Assembly: GCA_902500805.1 (NCBI GenBank)
Contig: CABVSA010000040.1
Location: 1 to 32,622, forward strand
Direction: 5' to 3'
DNA: 32,622 nucleotides
From: an uncultured Nitrospira sp.
Lineage (GTDB): Bacteria > Nitrospirota > Nitrospiria > Nitrospirales > Nitrospiraceae
Shown: positions 22,995-31,474 of the stretch, in pieces
Position numbering within the stretch: position 1 is the stretch's first letter
Layout of the letters: each line of letters begins with the position of its first letter
Program-made: the position numbers and the translations under genes
Notes under the pieces: generated by a model
Seen by the model: only the letters and a program-made list of their open reading frames with translations
What the model was told of the DNA's origin: nothing
The model's database searches: none

Positions 22995-24053
22995 ATGATG
23001 AAGTTGGTCCAGAAGCGTTCGAAGAAGACCGGCCTCTCTCCCGGGACTCTCATTCACATCGGTGAGACCCGCACGGATTCTGTGACCGTGACTCGCTTCA
23101 ACTATGCGGGTACGCACTGCGACGAGCAGGTCGTAACGGACATGGAGGCCCTCCAGCCGCCTGCGGATGAGACGGTGACCTGGGTCAATGTCGGCGGCGT
23201 CCACAAGGTTGAGGTGTTGGAAGGATTCGGCAAATGCTTTGGCCTCCACCCGCTTTTATTGGAAGACATCGCCAATACCGATCAACGTCCCAAACTGGAC
23301 GACTACGAGACCTATTTATTTCTTGTGATGAAGATGCTGACGACCTCCGATCGCGGAGATATTCTGGTTGAGCAGGTCAGTTTTGTTCTTGGGCGGAATT
23401 ATGTGCTCTCGTTTCAGGAGAACGGGACGGATGTGTTCGGGGCTGTTCGGGATCGCCTGAAAGGCGGTAAGGGGCGACTGCGGCAAAATGGCTCGGACTA
23501 TCTCATCTATGCGTTGATCGATGCCGTGGTCGACCAGTATTTTGCCGTGCTCGAAATGCTCGGTGAACGCATTGAATCGCTTCAGGAACGGCTGATGGCC
23601 GATCCGAAACCGGAGACTCTCCAAAATATCCATGCACTGAAACGGCAGTTGCTCTTCGTTCGTCGCGCCGTGTGGCCGTTACGGGAAGCGATCAACAATC
23701 TCTCCCGCTCGGAATGCCCGTTCCTGCATGAGCCGACGAAGCTATTTTTCCGGGATGTCTATGACCATGTGGTCCAGATTGTAGATACGATTGAGACCCT
23801 GCGCGAAATGGTTTCAGCCAGTCTCGACATCTATCTGTCCAGCGTGAGCTATCGCCTCAATGCCGTCATGCGTGTACTGACGGTGATCACGACGATCTTC
23901 ATGCCGCTCAGTTTCATCGCCGGCATCTATGGGATGAATTTTGAGCACATGCCGGAGTTGAAATGGGTATGGGGCTATCCCATGGCCCTCGGCATCATGG
24001 CTGTCGTCGCCGCGATTATGTTGATCGGGTTTCGCCTGAAGAACTGGCTGTAA
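22995..24053 (+). CDS. corA: CorA-family magnesium/cobalt transporter
   Basis: The 352-residue length is typical. The N-terminal cytosolic domain (about 1-240) includes TLIHIGETRTDSVTVTRFNY, WVNVGGVHKVEVLEGFGKCF and LEDIANTDQRPKLDDYETYL, a family signature. A long helical stalk follows, then two C-terminal membrane segments joined by the pore-entrance motif YGMN in FIAGIYGMNFEHMPELKWVW. The GMN loop is the selectivity filter of CorA pentamers in the inner membrane. ATG 22995 (or 22998) is chosen because the conserved domain begins about 20 residues later and because of the promoter directly upstream. The in-frame ATG at 22890 would overlap the cysQ-like gene. Confidence 0.88.
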   Translation: MMKLVQKRSKKTGLSPGTLIHIGETRTDSVTVTRFNYAGTHCDEQVVTDMEALQPPADETVTWVNVGGVHKVEVLEGFGKCFGLHPLLLEDIANTDQRPKLDDYETYLFLVMKMLTTSDRGDILVEQVSFVLGRNYVLSFQENGTDVFGAVRDRLKGGKGRLRQNGSDYLIYALIDAVVDQYFAVLEMLGERIESLQERLMADPKPETLQNIHALKRQLLFVRRAVWPLREAINNLSRSECPFLHEPTKLFFRDVYDHVVQIVDTIETLREMVSASLDIYLSSVSYRLNAVMRVLTVITTIFMPLSFIAGIYGMNFEHMPELKWVWGYPMALGIMAVVAAIMLIGFRLKNWL

Positions 24054-24067
24054 GCGGTGAGGCTCGG

Positions 24068-24409
24068 CTACTCTTGGACTTCCACCTTATCGACAAAATA
24101 GGTCGTGTCCCCGAAGCAGGTGGTGGGGATATAGCGATATTCCTTGTAATGTAAGATGACGCGTTTTCCCATCATGTCGTTCAATTGATCGGCGACTTTG
24201 TCGTCCCAGATTGTAAACTGCCACAGGACCGGTGCGGTACCCGGCACCGTGGTCATGGCCAGCTCTCCTTCATGTGTTTTGCACACCCATCCCTTCGAGG
24301 AGAATTTTTGGATGTACCCGGCTCGGTTTCCATCGGAATACGTCCAGTTAAAGACCACAATCAAATAGGCTGCGGCGACGAAGCAGAGCAGAGTGACAAA
24401 CAGTTTCAC
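24068..24409 (-). CDS. Small membrane-anchored protein downstream of leuD
   Basis: The 113-residue product starts at GTG (24407-24409) with GAGGAG eight bases upstream. Residues 3-20 (LFVTLLCFVAAAYLIVVF) form one membrane anchor; the rest faces the periplasm and contains SDGNRAGYIQKFSSKGWVCK, KRVILHYKEYRYIPTTCFGD and TTYFVDKVEV. This is a conserved small family often mis-named 6-phosphogluconate dehydrogenase; its function is unknown. Two cysteines could pair. It is third in the leuC-leuD transcript, only 14 bases after leuD, and convergent with corA. Confidence 0.65.
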   Translation of the reverse strand: MKLFVTLLCFVAAAYLIVVFNWTYSDGNRAGYIQKFSSKGWVCKTHEGELAMTTVPGTAPVLWQFTIWDDKVADQLNDMMGKRVILHYKEYRYIPTTCFGDTTYFVDKVEVQE

Positions 24410-24423
24410 GGAAATCTCCTCAG

Positions 24424-25047
24424 TTAGGACGAGACATCACTGAACAGCCACGGGGCCTCGCGCTTACGCCTGGTTTCATACGCGGCAATAGCGGGTGCGT
24501 GCTCCAGCGTCAGACCGATTGAATCAAGGCCGCGATAGAGGCAATCCTTGCGGAAGGGGTCGATCTCAAACCGATAGGCGGTTTTCTCCGGTGTCGTGAC
24601 CGTCTGGTCGGCGAGATCGACTGTGAGCCGGTATCCCTCGGTCTCAACGACATGCTTCATGAGCGCCAGCACTTCGTCTGCTTTCAGCACAACAGGAAGA
24701 ATGCCGTTCTGAAAGCAGTTATTGTAAAAAATGTCGGCAAAACTTGGGGCAATGACGCAACGGAACCCTTGGTCCAACAGGGCCCAGGGTGCGTGTTCTC
24801 GAGATGAGCCGCATCCAAAATTATCGCGCGTCAATAAGATGGAGGCAGCGTGATAGCGAGGCTGATTCAAGAAAAAGTCAGGATCCGGTGATCCATCCTT
24901 TTTCTTTCTCCAGTCAAAAAAGAGACCTTCGCGGAGCCCGGTCCGTTTGATCGTCTTTAAAAATTGCTTCGGAATAATTTGGTCGGTGTCCACATTGATT
25001 TGATCCAATGGGGCCACGAGACCAGTGAGAGTGGTAAACGGTTCCAT
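24424..25047 (-). CDS. leuD: 3-isopropylmalate dehydratase small subunit LeuD
   Basis: The 207-residue product is the swivel domain that pairs with LeuC to isomerise 2- to 3-isopropylmalate in leucine synthesis. Family motifs are [20 protein letters not shown] at the N-terminus and [20 protein letters not shown] (the [13 protein letters not shown] signature) at about 75-95, then [20 protein letters not shown]. Length is normal. ATG 25047 has GAGG seven bases upstream, while the in-frame ATG at 25065 would overlap the leuC end. The gap to leuC is eight bases. Confidence 0.93.
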   Translation of the reverse strand: MEPFTTLTGLVAPLDQINVDTDQIIPKQFLKTIKRTGLREGLFFDWRKKKDGSPDPDFFLNQPRYHAASILLTRDNFGCGSSREHAPWALLDQGFRCVIAPSFADIFYNNCFQNGILPVVLKADEVLALMKHVVETEGYRLTVDLADQTVTTPEKTAYRFEIDPFRKDCLYRGLDSIGLTLEHAPAIAAYETRRKREAPWLFSDVSS

Positions 25048-25055
25048 AAACGACC

Positions 25056-26459
25056 TCAGCTCCAATGTCGAATATCAACGAAGTGCCCTTCGATGGCCGC
25101 CGCCACTGCCATGGCAGGGGAGACCAAGTGGGTTCTCCCGCCCGCGCCTTGGCGTCCCTCGAAGTTGCGATTGCTCGTGGAGGCACAACGTTCTCCTGGT
25201 TGCAGGACGTCGGCATTCATCGCCAGGCACATGCTGCACCCGGCCTCTCTCCATTCAAATCCCGCATCACGAAACACGCGATCAAGTCCCTCCGCCTCGG
25301 CCTGTTGTTTGACGAGTCCGGACCCTGGGACCACCATGGCATGCACGGATGTCGCTACCTTCCGACCTTTGGCCAGGCTGGCTGCCAACCGTAAGTCTTC
25401 AATACGCGAGTTGGTGCAGGACCCAATGAAGACCTTGTCGATCTTGATCTCGGTGATCGGCGTATTGGGAGACAACCCCATGTAGTTCAATGCGCGTTCC
25501 GTTGCACTTTTGGTTTTAGCATCCACGATTGTTTGAGGGTCCGGAACCTTTTGGTCCACACCCAATACCATTCCCGGACTCGTTCCCCAACTGACTTGAG
25601 GTGCGATCTCTTCTGCCCGCAGGGTTACGACGGCATCGTAGACGGCGTCCGGATCGGTCTTCAGCGACTGCCAGGCCTGTATGGCCCGTTCGAGCAACTC
25701 TCCTGTCGGGGTGAGAGGACGTCCCTTTACATAGGCGATCGTCTTGTCATCAGGGGCTACCAGCCCAGCACGGGCTCCGCCCTCGATCGACATGTTGCAG
25801 AGGGTCATGCGTCCCTCCATGCTCAGTGCGCGAATCGCCGACCCTGTGTATTCGATGACGTACCCGGTGCCACCAGCTGTTCCGATCTTTCCGATAATCG
25901 CCAGAATAATGTCCTTGGCCGAACAGCGATCAGAAAGGGACCCTTCAACCCGGACTTCCATCGTTTTGGGCCGCTTCTGCACCAAGCACTGTGTGGCGAG
26001 GACATGCTCGACTTCGCTAGTCCCGATTCCAAATGCCAAGGCACCAAAGGCTCCATGGGTGGATGTATGAGAATCCCCGCATACGATGGTCGTTCCCGGA
26101 AGCGTGAACCCTTGTTCGGGGCCGATGACGTGAACCACACCTTGTCGGACGTCATCCATGCCGAAGTAGGCAATGCCGAAGTCACTGCAGTTTTCCTCAA
26201 GGGTTTGAATCTGCTTCGCGCTGATGAGATCGGCAATCGGCAGTTTCCTGTCGGTCGTGGGGACATTGTGATCCGGCACCGCGAGCGTGGCGGCGGGACG
26301 GCGTGGGCGCCGGCCGGCAAGCTTCAACCCCTCAAAGGCCTGCGGCGATGTGACTTCATGCACGAGTTGCCGGTCGATGTACAGAAGAGTGGTCCCATCC
26401 GGTTCCTCTCGAACAACATGCGACTCCCAAATTTTGTCGAACAGTGTCTTGCCCGCCAT
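25056..26459 (-). CDS. leuC: 3-isopropylmalate dehydratase large subunit LeuC
   Basis: The product has 467 residues, the usual length. It starts [16 protein letters not shown] and carries [20 protein letters not shown], then [18 protein letters not shown] and [11 protein letters not shown]. The cysteine of SCTN and the two in GCSMC are the three ligands of the [4Fe-4S] cluster. It forms a heterodimer with LeuD in the cytosol. ATG 26459 has AGGAG at the right distance and a strong promoter upstream, so the longer frame from 26510 is rejected. The order leuC-leuD-small membrane protein suggests one transcript. Confidence 0.95.
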   Translation of the reverse strand: MAGKTLFDKIWESHVVREEPDGTTLLYIDRQLVHEVTSPQAFEGLKLAGRRPRRPAATLAVPDHNVPTTDRKLPIADLISAKQIQTLEENCSDFGIAYFGMDDVRQGVVHVIGPEQGFTLPGTTIVCGDSHTSTHGAFGALAFGIGTSEVEHVLATQCLVQKRPKTMEVRVEGSLSDRCSAKDIILAIIGKIGTAGGTGYVIEYTGSAIRALSMEGRMTLCNMSIEGGARAGLVAPDDKTIAYVKGRPLTPTGELLERAIQAWQSLKTDPDAVYDAVVTLRAEEIAPQVSWGTSPGMVLGVDQKVPDPQTIVDAKTKSATERALNYMGLSPNTPITEIKIDKVFIGSCTNSRIEDLRLAASLAKGRKVATSVHAMVVPGSGLVKQQAEAEGLDRVFRDAGFEWREAGCSMCLAMNADVLQPGERCASTSNRNFEGRQGAGGRTHLVSPAMAVAAAIEGHFVDIRHWS

Positions 26460-26490
26460 CAGTACTCCTGCTGGATTAAAGTGAGGCCCC

Positions 26491-26521
26491 ATTATACAGA
26501 GAAGGCCCATGGTCTTGACAA
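26491..26521 (-). promoter_or_regulatory. leuC-leuD promoter
   Basis: On the minus strand TTGTCA (plus 26516-26521) is followed after 19 bases by a perfect TATAAT (plus 26491-26496). The transcript would start near 26484, giving a leader of about 25 bases with AGGAG. There is no room for a leader peptide or T-box, so control would be by initiation. The -35 box overlaps the 5' end of the divergent MEKHLA frame. Confidence 0.6.
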
Positions 26522-27048
26522 GGTGTCTCTACCGCTTGCCCTTCACCGCATGTCGTGATACCACCAGGCTCGTGAAGGCTGCACCGTGGAACGAACCGCG
26601 CATTGTGGAGTGGAGTCAGTTATTGCTGGACAGCTATCAGCGCTGGATTGGACACGAGTTGATCGAGCGGACCGGAGATGCCGCGGTGCAGGCTCGGAAA
26701 TTGTCTGAAGCCTCCTTTGTGGTGGTATCGCATGGCGCCGAACCCGATCCGATCTTGAACTATGGCAATCAAGTCGCCTTGGATTTGTGGGAGGTCACCT
26801 GGGCGCAATTCACCGCGACGCCCTCGCGGCTGACGGCTGAGGCCGATAACCGGGCAGAACGAGAGCGGATGTTGGCGCAGGCGCGAGTCCAAGGCTTCTA
26901 TGACGGCTATAGCGGAGTGCGGATTTCTTCATCGGGCCGTCGGTTTGTGGTTGAGAAGGCCGTGATTTGGACGGTGGTCGATGTGGCTGAGCGTCCGCTT
27001 GGCCAGGCAGCGACGTTTTCAGTATGGAACCACGCGGGCGGATCGTGA
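26509..27048 (+). CDS. MEKHLA domain protein
   Basis: The product is up to 179 residues. [58 protein letters not shown] and [20 protein letters not shown] match the MEKHLA domain, a PAS-related sensory or ligand-binding module. The ending [14 protein letters not shown] is typical. The function in bacteria is unknown. The start is uncertain: ATG 26509 lies inside the leuC promoter region, while GTG 26572 ([14 protein letters not shown]) would begin closer to the usual family start. The gene is divergent from leuC and convergent with the CBS gene. Confidence 0.75.
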   Translation: MVLTRCLYRLPFTACRDTTRLVKAAPWNEPRIVEWSQLLLDSYQRWIGHELIERTGDAAVQARKLSEASFVVVSHGAEPDPILNYGNQVALDLWEVTWAQFTATPSRLTAEADNRAERERMLAQARVQGFYDGYSGVRISSSGRRFVVEKAVIWTVVDVAERPLGQAATFSVWNHAGGS

Positions 27049-27161
27049 CGAGCCATCCCCCTCCCACCGATCTGGTTGGACGGGAATCAGCAACTTGGGT
27101 ATCGCAGGATATTGCTGTGTTGGCGAGCAAATCTTGAACGATAGACGACAAGCCTGGAAGG

Positions 27162-27776
27162 TCAGGTCCACAGTTCGAGCGGACCGTGGGTGGCGATGCC
27201 ATGGAGCAGGTCTTGTGTCGAAAGAATACCGACGAGACGACGGTTCTGATCGAGAATCGGAACCGCATGGATCCGTTCCTCCAGCATGACTCGGGCGATT
27301 TCACGGATCTCTGTTGTAGGGGTTGCCGAAATCACTCGTGAGGTCATGACCTCGGCAACGTGCTTGCGGGAAGCCTGTCGCGTATCGTCCGATGTGATCA
27401 ATTGAGGCACATGCCGGAGGAGATCTTGATACGAGAGCATCCCTACGAGCGTGCCATGTAACGACGTGATGGGGAGGTGGTGGAATCCTTTGTGAGACAT
27501 GATGACCCACGCATCCGGCAGTCGACTATCAGACGGAAGAGAGAAAACCGGTGCGGTCATTAAGTCTTGGGCCAGGACTGCCGGTGCCGGATGTGATCGA
27601 TCGGGACCCTGCCGGCGGTAGGCCGTTTGCGCAACCAAGGCGGGGTGGTCCAACGTCGATGACGGTTGGCCATGATGCTCCCGATCTGCCACAGCCTCCG
27701 TACGGTTGTATCGTGGGGTCACGAGCTTTGCCGGATAGACTTCCGCAATCCCGTTGACTGCCAAGATAATGGGCAT
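27162..27776 (-). CDS. CBS-domain pair protein
   Basis: The 204-residue product begins MPIILAVNGIAEVYPAKLVT, and its first 70 residues are polar and low-complexity. Two CBS domains follow: about 75-135 (AQDLMTAPVFSLPSDSRLPD, HKGFHHLPITSLHGTLVGML, SYQDLL) and about 143-200 (VAEVMTSRVISATPTTEIRE, ERIHAVPILDQNRRLVGILS, TQDLL). CBS pairs bind adenosyl nucleotides and usually regulate a partner. No catalytic or DNA-binding domain is fused, so it is a stand-alone sensor. ATG 27776 is preceded by AAGGAG at eight bases; the upstream in-frame codon at 27893 is less supported. Confidence 0.82.
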   Translation of the reverse strand: MPIILAVNGIAEVYPAKLVTPRYNRTEAVADREHHGQPSSTLDHPALVAQTAYRRQGPDRSHPAPAVLAQDLMTAPVFSLPSDSRLPDAWVIMSHKGFHHLPITSLHGTLVGMLSYQDLLRHVPQLITSDDTRQASRKHVAEVMTSRVISATPTTEIREIARVMLEERIHAVPILDQNRRLVGILSTQDLLHGIATHGPLELWT

Positions 27777-28150
27777 GCTGTAGCTCCTTGCCTGTTGTAT
27801 CGGCGGATTGGTGAAATACTTAAGCGAAGAAGGGGGAAGGTCGGTGGATTTCTTCGATCGGCAGATGATGTGAAGCGGAACCACGTCCGACAAGCACGAT
27901 CGTCATGTTACGTTCGAGAGGCACGTTCTCCCCGCAGGACCACCCCAAATTGGTTGCTTCCGTTTTGACCCCTATGTTATAAGAACCCCCGTATCAATCG
28001 AATTTAGGAGCGTTGGTAATTGATCCAGTGACCAGGGGAAAAGGGTGTACGGAACTAAACGCCTGCATGTCCTCCAGCGTTCGGCATCATAAGATACTAA
28101 AATCACGAGCTTCTATTTTCATCTCTTCTTTTCTCGCAAGGGGGGTAGTC
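27777..28150 (+). promoter_or_regulatory. Divergent intergenic region with cupredoxin promoter and long leader
   Basis: No gene is supported in these 374 bases. TTGGTT (27950-27955) and TATGTT (27973-27978), 17 bases apart, are the best promoter for the cupredoxin gene. That would leave a leader of about 165 bases before ATG 28151. An in-frame TTG at 28013 could extend the protein but would destroy its signal peptide. Confidence 0.4.
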
Positions 28151-28627
28151 ATGGGTAAGTCATTGTTGGCGGGCTTTCTCGGCCTTGGGATGGTATTGGC
28201 CGGCACATCGAATTTGTACGCGCTTCAAGCGGGCGGTGTCGAAACAGGCGATCTGGAAACCGGCACCGTCGTCGGGCAGCCGTTCAAAGAGCTCACCGTT
28301 GATGCCTCGTTCTTCGCCCTCGAAATTGGAGACACGAAGGTTTGGTATCCTCCCGTGACCGTCATCGATTTTAAGGCGCGTCCGGGTGCCCCTGTTCTCT
28401 TAAAGGTGACCAACAAGGCAACGGCTGAACATGGATTCCAACTCACTGCGGCAGTGAATCAATCGGCACCGACTGTCTTGCATACCAAGATCGTGCTCAA
28501 ACCAGGTGAAACGCAGTATATCGGTATTCCCACCAGCGACTTGTTTTATGCCGCAGGGAACGTACTGGAGTACCGATGTCACCTGCATCCGGGACATGTC
28601 GGCGGCAAGTTGCTCATGCTGAAATAG
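28151..28627 (+). CDS. Secreted cupredoxin-like copper protein
   Basis: The 158-residue product has a signal peptide (SLLAGFLGLGMVLAG, cleavage near residue 25). The mature domain has the cupredoxin strand pattern with PGAPVLLKVTNKATAEHGFQ (His94) and LEYRCHLHPGHVGGKLLMLK. Cys143, His146 and possibly His149 follow the Cys-x-x-His of type 1 copper sites, though the usual late methionine spacing is altered (Met156). It probably carries electrons or copper in the periplasm. AAGGGGG (about 28138-28146) precedes the ATG, which supports this start. A strong terminator follows 39 bases after the stop. Confidence 0.8.
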   Translation: MGKSLLAGFLGLGMVLAGTSNLYALQAGGVETGDLETGTVVGQPFKELTVDASFFALEIGDTKVWYPPVTVIDFKARPGAPVLLKVTNKATAEHGFQLTAAVNQSAPTVLHTKIVLKPGETQYIGIPTSDLFYAAGNVLEYRCHLHPGHVGGKLLMLK

Positions 28628-28665
28628 TCGCGCGCAACGAAAAGAGAAAATCTCATCGCAGATTC

Positions 28666-28706
28666 ACGGCCTCAAGGAAATATTCCTTGAGGCCGTTGTG
28701 TTTTTT
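28666..28706 (+). terminator. Rho-independent terminator of the cupredoxin gene
   Basis: ACGGCCTCAAGGAA (28666-28679) pairs perfectly with TTCCTTGAGGCCGT (28683-28696) around a three-base loop. A T-rich run (TGTGTTTTTT) follows. This is a 14-base-pair stem with the classical tail. Confidence 0.85.
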
Positions 28707-28746
28707 GGCGGTTTGATAAAGAGAATCTTGAAGCGTCCGGGTTCGA

Positions 28747-28789
28747 CAAAAAGCAGAAGGCCTTGGTTTTGAAGAGAACCAAGGCCTTC
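28747..28789 (-). terminator. Rho-independent terminator of the ferredoxin gene
   Basis: GAAGGCCTTGGTT (28756-28768) pairs perfectly with AACCAAGGCCTTC (28777-28789). On the minus strand the hairpin is followed by TGCTTTTTG, so it ends the ferredoxin transcript arriving from 28816. With the cupredoxin terminator it closes two convergent genes. Confidence 0.75.
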
Positions 28790-28815
28790 CGTTACCAACA
28801 GAAATAGAGATTGAG

Positions 28816-29271
<456 letters not shown>

Positions 29272-29391
29272 CTATTCTGTGCTTCTTTTCCAAGTCAACG
29301 AAACGAGTTCCGGTCAGAAGGCCTAGGGCAGTTCTACGCATGGGTCGTTGGGCCCAGCATGTGAAAAAATAAAGTCGGTACTCTTCTCCAA

Positions 29392-29892
29392 ATGTCCGGT
29401 AATCACAACCAAGCGAGTGATCGAGAACAGAAAAAGAAGCGGATCATCATGATGATCCTGCTGGCGTTGCTGTTGATGAGCGCCTCGGTGTTTCTCGTTG
29501 AACGCAAAGAATCAAGTGTGATTGTGGTGACCTTTCCGAGTGGCGTCGAATTGGAGGCCGAGGTGGCCGATACTCCTGAGAAGCTCCTCTTCGGGCTTGC
29601 CTTTCGTGAGGCATTACCGGCGAACGGTGGCATGTTGTACATCTTTGAAGAAAATGGTCTTCATCGGGTCACGACGCGGGAGTACCGATTTCCTATCGAC
29701 ATGCTGTGGGTCGATGAAAGTCATCATGTTGTGCATCTGCTCGAGCAGGTGGAACCCTGCGCCAAAGATCCATGTCCGCTGTTTGGGCCGCCGCCCGAAG
29801 CGGCTCGCTATGTAATACAGGCGGAATCTGGGTTCATTAAAAAATCAGGCGTGGCCAAAAACGACGAACTCAAATATGCCCTTCGCCTATAG
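29392..29892 (+). CDS. DUF192 family membrane-anchored protein
   Basis: The 166-residue protein has a charged N-terminus, one membrane segment (IIMMILLALLLMSASVFLVE) and a DUF192 domain: VELEAEVADTPEKLLFGLAF, NGGMLYIFEENGLHRVTTRE, then YRFPIDMLWVDESHHVVHLL and a late YVIQAESGFIKKSGV. DUF192 proteins have a small beta fold of unknown function and are usually exported. There is no Shine-Dalgarno before ATG 29392; TACTCT at 29379-29384 ends seven bases upstream, so a leaderless start is possible. A TTGACA-18-CATAGT pair lies at 29204-29233 as an alternative promoter. It begins a tight four-gene cluster. Confidence 0.75.
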   Translation: MSGNHNQASDREQKKKRIIMMILLALLLMSASVFLVERKESSVIVVTFPSGVELEAEVADTPEKLLFGLAFREALPANGGMLYIFEENGLHRVTTREYRFPIDMLWVDESHHVVHLLEQVEPCAKDPCPLFGPPPEAARYVIQAESGFIKKSGVAKNDELKYALRL

Positions 29893-29919
29893 GCCTTGCG
29901 GCACACCAAGGGGATACAT

Positions 29920-30240
29920 ATGATGGATGGGTTTCAAAAGGTCGCTCAAGTTGAAGACGTACCTCCGGGACAGTCGAAGATCGTCAAAGTCAACGATCGA
30001 CCGATCGCTCTGTTCAACATCGACGGGAAGTTTTATGCCATTCACAATAGCTGCCCTCACGAAGGGGGGCCTCTTATCGAAGGCCGGCTCAAGGGCTACG
30101 TCATTGCCTGTCCGTGGCACGACCTTGCATTCGATATCCGAAACGGACAAGGTACGGATGGGGGTGGGTATTGCGTAGGCAGTTACGAGGTGCGGGTGGA
30201 GGGAGCCGAGATCATGATCGGTCCGCGAAGGAAATCATGA
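29920..30240 (+). CDS. Rieske [2Fe-2S] ferredoxin-type protein
   Basis: The 106-residue protein has the Rieske ligands in AIHNSCPHEGGPLIEG (Cys45, His47) and VIACPWHDLAFDIRNGQ (Cys64, His67), spaced C-x-H-x16-C-x-x-H. It is a complete small Rieske ferredoxin, as found with nonhaem dioxygenases or the nitrite reductase small subunit NirD; no oxygenase or reductase is nearby. Lack of a signal peptide suggests a cytosolic site. ATG 29920 is preceded by AAGGGG. It lies 27 bases after the DUF192 gene. Confidence 0.85.
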   Translation: MMDGFQKVAQVEDVPPGQSKIVKVNDRPIALFNIDGKFYAIHNSCPHEGGPLIEGRLKGYVIACPWHDLAFDIRNGQGTDGGGYCVGSYEVRVEGAEIMIGPRRKS

Positions 30241-30291
30241 GCAGCTCCAAGAGCACGCGCGTAGCTGCGAAGAGCGTCAGAGGGTACTGGT

Positions 30292-30630
30292 GTGAATAGA
30301 GTTGGTGCCGAACCTGTGTCGATCTGTGAGGCCGGAGATTCCCGCAAAGTCTTGGTTGATCAACCCTTTGTTCTTCAATTATGGGAAGATCGGACGAGAG
30401 GTGAACAGTGGGTCGCCTCGTATGACACCAAGGGACTCGCTCTCCTCGGCGACGACTTTCTCCGCATCGCCAGTAATAACGCCGTCGACAACGGACAGCG
30501 AATCTTTGAGTTTAAGGCCGTGCAGCCGGGTGTCTATCACGTCGTGTTCGAAAAACGCATGGGGTGGAAATTCACCTCGGAAGATCGCCGGCTCTTCACG
30601 ATAGAGGCGCAGCCACTCGCTGGGAATTGA
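30292..30630 (+). CDS. Chagasin/I42-like protein
   Basis: The 112-residue product uses a GTG start with AGAGGG upstream. LVDQPFVLQLWEDRTRGEQW, followed later by GQRIFEFKAVQPGVYHVVFE and FTIEA, resembles the beta-sandwich of chagasin-type cysteine-protease inhibitors (I42), with the typical F-x-F-x-x-x-x-x-G-x-Y strand. The classical NPTTGY loop is degenerate (EDRTRGEQW), so inhibitory activity is doubtful. No signal peptide is present, unlike most inhibitors of this family. It lies 51 bases after the Rieske gene and four bases before dat. Confidence 0.5.
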   Translation: MNRVGAEPVSICEAGDSRKVLVDQPFVLQLWEDRTRGEQWVASYDTKGLALLGDDFLRIASNNAVDNGQRIFEFKAVQPGVYHVVFEKRMGWKFTSEDRRLFTIEAQPLAGN

Positions 30631-30634
30631 AGCT

Positions 30635-31474
30635 ATGTCAGACATTGCCTTTATTAATGGGCGGTTCATTCCGTGGCAGGACGCGACGGTTTCCATCGAT
30701 GACCGCGGATTCCAATTCGGCGATGCAGTCTATGAAGTGATTCGAACGTATCGAGGCACTCCCTTCAAATTGGGTGCGCATCTTGACCGACTTGATCGAA
30801 GCGCAACGCAACTCTCCATCCCTCAGCCCTATACCAGAAGACAATGGACGCAATGGATTCACCAGGGACTGAGCCTGGCCGGGTATCAGGATGCCAAGAT
30901 CTACATTCAGGTGACGCGAGGCGTGGCTCCCCGCGAGCATGGCTTTCCTTCCGAGAGTCGCCCGACCGTCGTCATGACGATTCGAGCGCTCCACCCGCTC
31001 AGTCTGGAAATGCGCCACACCGGCGTAACGGCCTGTACGCGCGAGGATCTACGTTGGGGCCGATGCGATATCAAAAGCGTGAATTTGCTGGCCAATGTGC
31101 TGGCTCGTGAAGAGGCGAGACGGGCGGGTGTATTTGAGGCCATTTTGGTGCGAGACGGCCTAGTGATGGAGGGTGCCGTGAGCAACGTGATGGCTGTTCA
31201 AGAAGGAGTACTCGTGACGGCTCCTGAAAGCCCGCGTATTCTGTCCGGAGTAACCAGGACGGTCGTACTGCAATTGGCAAGAGAAGAAGAGGTCGTCGTC
31301 GAGGAACGATTCATGTCGATCGACTCTCTCTACCGCGCAGACGAGGTGTTTCTCACCGGGACGACGCTCGAAGTGCTTGGAGTCGTTCAGATCGATGAGA
31401 AAGTCATTGGCACCGGTCGCCCAGGTCCGGTGACTCAGGCTTTGGCAGCTCGGTGGACGCTACTGACGGGCTAG
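30635..31474 (+). CDS. dat: D-alanine aminotransferase-like class IV aminotransferase
   Basis: The 279-residue enzyme is of PLP fold type IV. DRGFQFGDAVYEVIRTYRG (23-41) and YIQVTRGVAPREHGFP (90-105) are characteristic of D-amino-acid aminotransferases, with the PLP lysine Lys147 in GRCDIKSVNLLANVLA and Glu179 in VMEGAVSNVM. Dat interconverts D-alanine and D-glutamate precursors for peptidoglycan; branched-chain aminotransferases are the closest alternative. ATG 30635 follows the upstream stop by four bases. The stop TAG at 31472-31474 consists of the TA target and the first base of an IS630 element; the sequence on the far side would also give TAG, so the protein is unchanged. Confidence 0.82.
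   Translation: MSDIAFINGRFIPWQDATVSIDDRGFQFGDAVYEVIRTYRGTPFKLGAHLDRLDRSATQLSIPQPYTRRQWTQWIHQGLSLAGYQDAKIYIQVTRGVAPREHGFPSESRPTVVMTIRALHPLSLEMRHTGVTACTREDLRWGRCDIKSVNLLANVLAREEARRAGVFEAILVRDGLVMEGAVSNVMAVQEGVLVTAPESPRILSGVTRTVVLQLAREEEVVVEERFMSIDSLYRADEVFLTGTTLEVLGVVQIDEKVIGTGRPGPVTQALAARWTLLTG

Noticed and set aside
25533..26558. A 341-codon open frame on the plus strand opposite leuC
   Set aside because: leuC on the other strand has full family motifs, normal length and a promoter; the antisense frame has no recognisable domain.
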